Assembly (NCBI GenBank): GCA_015179045.1
Contig: WHUZ01000009.1
Span: 1,116,001 to 1,180,000, forward strand
Direction: 5' to 3'
DNA length: 64,000 nucleotides
Source of the DNA: Kalaharituber pfeilii
Taxonomy: Eukaryota; Ascomycota; Pezizomycetes; Pezizales; Pezizaceae
Made by a program: the position numbers and the translations under genes. Of the stretch, positions 56,162-64,000 are shown in pieces. Position 1 is the stretch's first letter; each line of letters opens with the position of its first letter. The notes beneath the pieces are model-generated. The model was not told the DNA's origin and did no database searches. It saw only the letters and a list, made by a program, of their open reading frames with translations.

Positions 56162-59100
56162 TTATCCTCCCCTTCTATAAAACTCTACTCTCCTCAGCTC
56201 CATTGTCTTCGAAATAAACCACGACCCTGCAAAAATTGCAATCAAGATCCCCAGCAACGCGAGCAACGACCATACCAAAATATGCTCCCATACGCTCCAT
56301 TCCTTTTGTGGCGGCAATCCCACCTGCGCAGTCACCTCTATCGTGTATCCCGCCAACCTTGGAGAATGCACCACTTCCAAAGTCTGCTTTTCCTCAGAGT
56401 ACGTCCAGGTGACTTTTGAGTCCGGACAAATCCTATCGAGTGAAGCTGTCCCGGAGGTCTCGCTGGTGGAAATAACGGATGTCAAGATCATAGCCCCATC
56501 ATACGCTCCTCCTCTTCCAGGCTTTGATATAGATAACTTCAGCGTCCAGGATTCCCCACCATAGTGATATGCTGGAATATATATTTCGGTTGTCCTCGCA
56601 ATTTCCGGCTGTTTGTCCGATGCGACTGAGGCAGAGTACTTCATCTCAAATGTTCCTCCCCAGCACATTTTTGTCCCGTTGTCGACATTTGCGAGCGTGA
56701 ACTGACTTTTTAATAGCATACCGGCAATCTTAGCAGGGTAAGGGCGTATCCAAGCACCGATACACCTGGCTCCGGAATAGAAATCCCCAAAAAGCTGCGC
56801 ACGGGTGAGAGGAACTCCAGAGTTATTCGGAGTTAAGGAAGCCGTTCTACATCCCTCCGGCGCGGAAGACTTCGAAGTGTATGGAACTTCTGCCATAGCA
56901 TTATCTCGCGTGACGAGGGAGAAATCTTCGCTATTCCATCCGTCACCAGCCTCGATTGTTCCAGAAGCATCGACAGCTACATAGTTTTCCGAAGTGAAGT
57001 TCCACAATGTCCAGTTAAGATTGCCCTTCCCTACTCGCTCCATCCCGCCAACAATTGAATCTAGCATAACTAGCTGCCAATGTACATCACCGGTCTTGTA
57101 CGCTTCGAATCCGTTGATGTCGAAAGGAACCCCAGTTTCCCCGACCAATACAGGTGTCGGCTTCCCGCTCTTCCTCAGTGTTTTCACATGCGACACTAAC
57201 CTCGTGAACTGAGATCTATAATTTCCGAGTAGCCCCAATCTGCCAAAATAGGAGTGCTCAAAGAAGTTCCGCGAGCCCAATGCAAGTGCTCCAACGTCAA
57301 AAGAAATGGAATATGACAGGCGCTTCTCAAAACAAGCTCGGAGATCATACCAATGCGGGCATAACATACATTGGCTCTTGAATTGGTATCTGATTCCTCC
57401 TCTGCATCCTCAAGCAAAGTTGGCGGGCCAATATTCGGAACAGGCTCTATGAAAGACCACTGGCCCATGCCTGCTGATTCCAGGAGATTGAGGTCCTTCA
57501 CACCCTCTGCTCGACCCTCTCTCACTCCAGCCAGACACCGCCGAAGAAATGGTTCGTAAAAATCTTTCTCGAAATCAATCGGTGCACCTGTCTCTGGGTG
57601 CTTAGTGAAGTAATCCTCCTTACAGGAATACCCTACTTTCGACTTCTCATCCCACCACCATACTCCCGCTTCTTTCCAGATATCCGGTTTTCCATCTTGC
57701 CACACTCTCGGAGCATTACGCAGCTCATACTCCACATACTCCGAGATGGCAGACGGCCATGGCCACGAGCGATGATAAACAGGCAGCTTGATTTTCAGGT
57801 CGGGATCAGGCGCCCCCTCCCCACCTGATGCCAGTATCATCCCTTGCACACCATTCGTCATCACTCCCAGGTGTAGTTCTGTATTTTGATTCCATCTCTT
57901 CAAGCTCGGCAATCCGATATATCCAGGATGTGGCTCGTTCATGGCGTCCCAGCCAACAATACATTCCAACCCTGCCAGTCTTCTTGCAACGTAGCGAAAG
58001 GCATTAATGTAAGCATCCTGCATCAGTTCTCCTATGTTTTTCCATCCTATACCGGGTACAGCAACAACATGAACTGGCGCAAAGGTCGCTCCAGCAAAGA
58101 ACATCGTAAACATCGTCGCGGCTGCAAACTTGCTGTAATTTGTTGGCCAGAGATGGCTGCTTGGCTTTGACAACGCTGTTTGGTGTGGTGGAAGGTGCGG
58201 TTCAGAAAAAATATACGGTGCAACCGGTGGTAATCCGGGCTCGTCTGGATGGGGCGGGAGCATTGCAGCAGTAAAAGTCGAATGAAATTTACGGTAATCT
58301 AGCCCAACGAGTGAGAATGTCCATGCAGGGGCACCGGAGCCACCAGATAAACGAGACCACTGTGAGGATTGAGGAGCCATATTAGCAATTGGTATCGTGG
58401 ACATAGAGAGAGGATATTGATGTTGAAGCATAAAGTGGGCATGCCATTGTAGCAAAGGAAAAAAAATGATACACGACACGCCACATAGAGAACAATTTTA
58501 AAAATTATCCCTATAAATTCATTTCGTACGAATGTGTACATGTAGAGCTGTCCTTTTGTTCATAGAATCCATGTCATACGGCATCCCCAATCTGCAAAAG
58601 AAACCTCACTAGCAAAGTGGCGGAACTTCTCATCTCACCATCTCAATGCGAAATAGTGTAGAGTATCAAAGAACAGAAACGCCATAATAAACATAACCGT
58701 CCAAGAGTCAAATGGATAGACCATGTAGACATGGGAGTCATTGCAACGCACCGGTGGCCAAATGGCCAAGGTCGAGTGTCCAATAAGGTCAGTCAAGCTT
58801 ATAGAGGGAAAACTTACACAATCCTGGTGAATATCAATGAATACCCTCAATCCATACTCCCCCGCCTTCTCCAAAACCCTATACAAGTAGTCGATGTACT
58901 CGTCGTCGTATTGCCCGCTAATGCGAATGAGCCCTTCAATTCACCACGACCACAGCCGAGCAAAGAGCACTTACATCGCCTTAGGTTCAATGGCTTCCCA
59001 AGTCACAACCCATCTCACAATCCCAACGCCCCATTGCCGTAATTTCTTCCACCACTCTGCAGCTTCTTCCACAGACTTGAACGGCCTTCCGCTGTAGCTG

Positions 59101-59348
59101 ACCGTTTCTTCCACTTCCACCTTTTCCGTCAAGTCATTCAGCACTTTTATCTTTGTTTTAATGGTTGGAACCTTTGAGCATCCTCCCACATTTAGCCCAC
59201 GCAACAGCAATGTTCGTCCATAATTGTCGGAAAAGCAATTCTCTGTCGGGTGTGGTAAAAGGGGCAAGCTGTGAAAAGAGGTTGCAGTTGGAATGGTGGT
59301 AGGTATCAGTGGCTCCCTATTGCTGGGACGAGATACAGAGCCTGGCAT
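56162..59348 (-). pseudogene. GH5 steryl-beta-glucosidase / endoglycoceramidase-like, one-base frameshift
   Basis: Minus-strand exons 59348-58975, 58917-58818 and 58359-56162; introns 57 and 458 nt. Family GH5_12 (fungal EGCrP2, yeast Egh1) hydrolyses ergosteryl glucoside. Seen: FSDNYGRTLLLRGLNVGGCSKVP; YGLRVFIDIHQDCWSRLSGG; the acid/base Glu in WDAMNEPHPG near residue 300; NVCYA-PHWYDLRACFEKR; the nucleophile Glu in VLVGETGVPFD near 565; NWTLWNFTSEN; and a C-terminal membrane helix (VWSLLALLGILIAIFAG). Between NVCYA and PHWYDL the run GGG at 57358-57360 (CCC in sense) is one base short. With one more base the three exons total exactly 891 codons (890 aa). As written the protein stops soon after the break, losing the nucleophile. 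A sequencing error is as likely as true loss. I chose Met 59348; Met 59489 would add 47 residues that look non-coding. Confidence 0.87.
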
Positions 59349-60301
59349 TGACAATGAAGAAATAAGATAAATTTTGTAATAGGTGTTATTATAGAATGGA
59401 TCACGAGATGGTGTTCGGAAAGATGCAAATTGATTGGAGCTCCACCGTGTAACCCACGAAGCTGCGACATCAGCTTTAGTGGGTGCCAAGACATCACCTG
59501 CGTAGGATTAAGTTCTGAGCCAAAGCCTTGGCGTCGAATTGCTCTGGTGATGGCAGCAACATACTGTGTATACCAGTATCTTACCCAAATATTGCGGGAT
59601 GACCCTACAGTAGTCTCGTAAACACTGAAAAGCATTTCCCTGCGCCTTGCGCGTTACCGCTTTTACGCTAAGCCGAGTGTCATCGGCATCTGAGATACTA
59701 TGGTTGGGGACATAGACATTTGATTCGATGACTAAGCACTAGTTATGTAGTAGTTACATACACTGTTCTGCCCCCTTTCAAACTGTTCCCGCGTCGAACC
59801 TCCACTGCATACTGCTCCTCATATATGTACCTGTTGCACTGGTCGCTCAAATCAGTCACTCAAGATACTCTTCCTTTATTACATTCTGTTTCTTCCGCAT
59901 CTATTAATCATTTTTATTATCATTGTTTGCATCCCATGGATGCATATAGTGAATGGTTAACTTATGGTACCAAGAACATGTCTACCCTTCCTATACCGGA
60001 TCGCTAAAATATGGTCCGGTATAGGAAGGTTCCGGTATAGAATAAAATGTTGGCAGATAGGGGGATGATAAAATTTTGTAATTCAAATGACTGAAATAGG
60101 AAATGAACGAAGTAAACATCAACTTGTTCACACCAAGCCGAAGACATCAATATGCATCGCTCACAAAATCTAGAAAAACGTCGGGCCTTGAGTGTGCTTG
60201 AGAAGCATCAAATATGTAAATGTTGACTAGAACCAAAATATGATAAAGAAAAGTTAAGTGAATTTGATACACATTTTTGAGATGAATTGGTAAGAATAGT
60301 A
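59349..60301. other. upstream of the GH5 gene; no gene
   Basis: Includes the presumed promoter of the minus-strand GH5 gene. A short palindrome at about 59986-60032 (CCTTCCTATACCGGATC against GGTCCGGTATAGGAAGG) is a fragment of the CTATACCGG repeat family. Confidence 0.5.
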
Positions 60302-60964
60302 CTCGGGTGCCGGAAAGTCTGGCGAATTATACAGCGCCAAGGTACTCACGTGCAGTTCCCAATTACGTACCCAGCTTTCGAAAACATGACATGGTTTAGT
60401 GGCCAAAAGTCTGGCGAACTTTTTGTATAAGAAACCATACAATTTTTTCGACACATACAAACATACAATCACAGCCTTCACACAACCATCAAAAAACTCT
60501 CATACTGTAGAATTATATACCTGGAAAGAAAATAAAACTGACTAGCAGAATCTACTCAAAAGACTCTTGCAATTGTAAGATGTAAATATACACTGTATAA
60601 TAAATATAATACCAGACATAGGAAACTTATAAGGCGTTGCCTCAAGCTGGGACAGTGGACCCAGTGGCAAGGTATCAAGCTTGTGGATGTACTATCAATT
60701 ATAAAATAGTAGGAAGCTATAGCTGTCAAGCTGGAAATATAATTGAAGGGCTATTGAGTTGATGAAGAGCGGTTATCTCATTGTATGGGCCATTGTTTAT
60801 TTATTTATTTATTGTAGCACCCCTGCTTAACTGGCAACTACTCGACGTGTACTAATTTTGAGCCTACCACAAGTGCAGTTTTCTGTACGAATCGAGGTAC
60901 CTTGGCAGCTGCACGTGCGTACTTTGGCGCTGCATAATTCGTCAGACTTTCTGGCACCCCCGAG
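60302..60964. repeat. 663-bp TA-flanked inverted-repeat element
   Basis: Left CTCGGGTGCCGGAAAGTCTG, continuing GCGAATTATACAGCGCC; the right end is the inverse with a few changes. TA flanks both ends (60300-60301, 60965-60966). The arms extend about 60 bp. There is no transposase inside, so it is a non-autonomous Tc1/mariner-type element. A second AAAGTCTGGCGAA motif occurs internally near 60408. Confidence 0.78.
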
Positions 60965-61168
60965 TACTTTACCTTAACTTTAATATCCTAGGTATTGTGG
61001 GAGGGATCAACGTGGAAAGTTCAACGAAGGGGAACAAGAACAACGAAAAGGTAAAAGGACTAAAGATCGGGACACAAGATGAAGACCGGTTTACTATATC
61101 CTAAGAACACGACGAAACAACTGTAAGACTGAACAGAGTAACGACCCAGTTATACTGTGACCATCCCC

Positions 61169-61198
61169 GATGATGATGATGATGATGATGATGATGAT
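61169..61198 (+). repeat. (GAT)10 microsatellite
   Basis: Ten perfect GAT units. Confidence 0.95.
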
Positions 61199-61479
61199 CA
61201 GAGGAGGCCCCCTCCTCTCCCTCAAGAAATATCCGTAACCTTCTGGTACCCCCTTCCTTCTTTGGTAGTCTCCTCCCCCCAGGCCGTCACCCACCGTTGC
61301 ATCTCAAGTGCCAAGATTCCCACAGTATCTAGTCTATTATTTTAAGCCGACCAGTAGCTGTATCTACTTAGTCAGATATTTGAAACAAAGTGGTAAGTGG
61401 TTAGCAATTAATCTCGGAAATGATTGTGCATGGAAAAGAAGCAACGAAGTGCCCAGTTTCACATTACTTAAACAACATT

Positions 61480-62060
61480 GTAGCAAGTGATGGTAGCAGC
61501 GGTAAACAGTAGCATTAGCAGAAGCAATCACAGCAGTGGTGGCAGCAGTGATGGCAGCCAAGATGAAATGGGGTAATCTAAGATGTATTAGTATTAGTGT
61601 GTCTGGTATAGCAAATATCATTTGTACTTGTATACCAGCATAAATACCGGAACACCAGGGGTTGTCGGCAGGGGTGGAGAAGTGGTCTGTGTGTTGTAGG
61701 AAGCTGTGGGACTCGCTGAGTGCAGATAGTTTTCTTTATCTTCTAGAAAGCATGCCTAGACGTATGGCTGCCGAAATTGTTGCTAATGGAGGACATACAA
61801 ATGGAGTCACAGTAATTCATATATTTACCTCCTGAACATTCAATTCAAAAACTGGCGTTGTTCCCTAGCCCATACCCCTGTCGGCACCCCCCTGGTGTTC
61901 CGGTATTTATGCTGGTATACAAGTATGGAGACAGGGGGTACTTGTCTGGAGGTTTCTATCCGGCCCGGAACCGTTAGGGCGTCCGGTTATGCAAGGGCGA
62001 TTTGTATGGAAACGGATGTCGCAGACATTGGCTATCCGGTAGAAAGGTCATAGACCAGTA
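61480..62060 (-). repeat. inverted copy of the 37.07-37.35 kb repeat, split by a Tc1 remnant
   Basis: The trinucleotide tract and TAATCTAAGATGTATTAGTA, ATAGCAAATATCATTTG and TATGGAGACAGGGGGTACTT match 37065-37345 on the other strand. The insertion at 61627-61923 interrupts it exactly at a TA that is single in the 37-kb copy, confirming the target. Confidence 0.7.
61627..61923 (+). mobile_element. 297-bp deleted Tc1 element with transposase remnant
   Basis: TIRs CTTGTATACCAGCATAAATA, CCGGAACACCAGGGG at the left and the inverse at the right, flanked by TA. The interior encodes WDSLSADSFLYLLESMPRRM, AAEIVANGGHTNGVT, the C-terminal end of a Tc1 transposase. Confidence 0.83.
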
Positions 62061-62947
62061 CCGGATAAAACGAAGTGGGGTACGCATAGGGGACTACGAG
62101 TGGTAGTGCAACTAGACTACATATACAAATTCTACTCTACTTTGGGCTAGTTATCTCTCTTTTTGGTTAGATTAGCATGTACTATACCATACTCAATACT
62201 TACTAAAGGTGGACATTTAAACCCATTCTCATATAAAACTTCTTATCTTTGATTTCAAATCACTGTTACAAAAAATTAAAAAAAAAAATAGTTATCACCT
62301 CAAAATATTATTTTTCATTCACTAATCTATCATTATTTGATACAAACTAATTTTATCTATTTATCTTGGTTGTCATTTGAGTGTTGGAGTTGGGTGCGAT
62401 ACTCACTCCGCGTACAGATCATAGGTGTCATGGTTGCCCGCAAGCGCAGAGCCTCAGATTGTTGTCAGTCCAGCTTCTATTTTTGCACTTCGGTTAGTTA
62501 AGGCTCACTCTAAAGTATGATATCCGTGGCGCTTAGCGTCTATGGCTTGCCATTCTCACCGCCTTCCTCTTCGCTTCTGCTAGCGTGAGGGGCTAAGACA
62601 TTCTGGCACCAGGGATGGTCCCTCAGGGATAGGTGCGCCACGCGCTTGGAAATCCTATGATACCGAGGGAATTTCACCCTGAGCCTGGAAACAACCTCCC
62701 ATCTATCTTCATCAATTTTTATCCAATTTTCAATCTGAAAGCAGGAATCAATCCTACAAGTCGAATCACATGGGAAAACACATTCAGGGAATATCTGAAC
62801 CCATTGAGTCGCGATCTATGCAGTTGGAAGTGACCAAATATTTTTGTGGGATTCAAGCGAACATGGAAGCCTGCATAACATGCATCTACACCAGTAGTCT
62901 CATGCAATGCCCAATACTTACACCTATCATTAAATACAGTACTAGTA
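62061..62947. other. non-coding
   Basis: AT-rich up to about 62350, then mixed sequence. No gene or repeat structure recognised. Confidence 0.45.
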
Positions 62948-63055
62948 CTCGCTGGTTCGGAAAGTATTGGAACGCTGCATAATAATATGCATTATTTCAA
63001 AGGCGAATAGCGCATATGCTTTATGCAGCGTTCCAATACTTTCCGAACCAGCGAG
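62948..63055. repeat. 108-bp palindromic MITE, family M2
   Basis: CTCGCTGGTTCGGAAAGTAT, TGGAACGCTGCATAA and the inverse, flanked by TA. Uninterrupted relative of the copy at 50351-51142. Confidence 0.87.
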
Positions 63056-63061
63056 TACGTA

Positions 63062-63379
63062 GGCAAAAGTCTTCGAAACTATGCAGTATAAGGAAAAGCA
63101 AGACGTCCATCCGAGTGTACCCTCTTTGCACCTCTTTTTTCAGTACTGTTAGAAAAATCACTAAAGAATCAATAAAGTGGCTAAAAATTGCAAAAAAAAG
63201 AATAGACCACATGAATGGGCATCACAGAATCTAAATCCTTTCTCAGGATTCAAAAAGAGGAGTACTTTTGGTTAATTTGTTGTGTTTTCCCACAGGGGGT
63301 CCTCCTGCATACATGCTCGTGACTCCAAGGCTTGGAAAAGCGCTTTTCCTTATACTGCATAGTCCTGAAGACTTTTGCC
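63062..63379. mobile_element. 318-bp TA-flanked Tc1-like deletion element
   Basis: GGCAAAAGTCTTCGAAACTA, TGCAGTATAAGGAAAAGC at the left, inverse at 63339-63379, TA on both sides. A plus-strand piece near 63210-63240 (EWASQNLNPF) vaguely recalls the SPDLNPIE block of Tc1 transposases. Only four bases (TACG then TA) separate it from the M2 copy. Confidence 0.7.
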
Positions 63380-63639
63380 TACGCACTGTAATAAACAACG
63401 GAAAATCTACTAGCCGAAAAAATAAGTATTCGCAGGGAATCAATGCATATTATGCGCTATGCAGTATTTGGTATGAACTAGTATATTTCCGTATGGTTGG
63501 CTGTGGATTGTCCTATGAGACCAGTCCAAATTTCGTGATAGCGTCCATTTTATGTCAGAAGGACTTTACATCAACATGATAGTCTTGAGATTCCGAAACT
63601 ACTCAGTGGCGGCAGGTCTGGGACCTTTTCCAAGGCTAT

Positions 63640-63790
63640 CCCAAGGGCTCTTCAATAGGCTGTTCCGGAGGATATTCCAGAGGCTGTTCGCCGTGTGAGG
63701 CTGTTCGAGAGGCTGTTCTGGAGGCTGCTCCGGATGCCGTTCCGGATGCCGTTTCGGAGGCTATCCCGGAGGCTGCAGAGGCTGTTTTGA
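63640..63790 (+). repeat. minisatellite based on GAGGCTGTTCCG
   Basis: About ten degenerate 12-bp units (GAGGCTGTTC, CGGATGCCGTTC and variants). It is open on both strands: minus gives Ala/Ser/Thr repeats (ETASGTASGAASRTAS), plus gives Glu/Ala/Val/Pro repeats. A minus-strand piece at 64000-63934 (MRAKLATNLEAMRGANKS) ends before a GTAGGG donor and could be an exon of a gene reaching past the window. Coding status is undecided. Confidence 0.5.
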
Positions 63791-64000
63791 GAGCTATTCT
63801 CACTCCTATTATACTCCAGGTATTAATCAATATTAATTTATATACATATGGGTATCATACTACATAATTATTCCAATCACCAGCATTAGAACAGCACTAC
63901 AATAGTAGTGAAATAAAATAGCAGTACCCTACCTCTGGTGGTGATACTTTTATTTGCACCTCTCATAGCTTCAAGATTTGTAGCTAACTTAGCACGCATG

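Noticed and set aside
57196..58479. 427-aa minus-strand ORF as a complete protein by itself
   Set aside because: Its first ~40 residues translate intron sequence and its last residues are out-of-frame beyond the one-base shift; it is the middle of the GH5 gene.
1..64000. CRISPR arrays, bacterial operons, tRNA or rRNA genes
   Set aside because: The genome is eukaryotic (spliced genes, fungal retroelements). The tandem repeats lack a spacer structure, and I found no tRNA or rRNA signature by eye; a covariance-model scan would be decisive.

Overview
The window is from a filamentous ascomycete (Pezizomycotina), most likely a Leotiomycete-like genome. Host genes have short 54-93 nt GT-AG introns with CTAAC/CTAAT-type branch sites. 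The repeats are typical of ascomycetes: a chromodomain Ty3/Gypsy element, Tad-like LINE ORF1 fragments, a Helitron and Tc1/mariner elements. Placement below subphylum is a guess.

Layout. 1-376: 3' end of an alpha-carbonic anhydrase gene. 1038-3125: intact FAD oxidoreductase with a C-terminal Rieske domain. 3.1-20.4 kb: gene-poor, with a broken molybdopterin synthase large-subunit gene (13.8-14.4 kb), decayed unknown ORFs (14.5-16.6 kb) and many tiny poly-A retroposons. 20414-21674 (minus): a complete secreted alpha-carbonic anhydrase. 24.3-25.3 kb: two adjacent inverted-repeat elements. 26.0-31.3 kb (minus): a Helitron RepHel gene with three introns and four in-frame stops. 32386-35586: a nearly intact Tc1/mariner element flanked by TA. 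36.2-37.6 kb: LINE ORF1 relic and MITEs. 37.7-46.7 kb: a Gypsy chromovirus interrupted by eight later insertions. 48639-49455 (minus): small secreted protein. 50.3-51.1 kb: three TA-flanked elements nested inside one another. 51.9-52.5 kb: a 551-bp foldback. 53312-54435: CmcJ/NvfI-family oxygenase. 56162-59348 (minus): GH5 steryl-glucosidase-like gene with a one-base frameshift. 59.4-64 kb: more Tc1-derived deletion elements.

The host genes do not form a pathway or cluster. They are islands in a transposon-rich region.

The strongest unexplained signal is a set of very short (about 50-80 bp including the A tail) retroposons with 7-14 bp target-site duplications. Their cores fall into unrelated sequence groups but share one RNA fold: outer stem, CATA/CATG, inner hairpin, closing outer strand, short tail, poly-A. 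The outer stem shows compensatory base changes. One 506-bp copy carries the end of a LINE ORF1 upstream of the same hairpin, so the hairpin is probably the 3' recognition structure of a Tad-like LINE.
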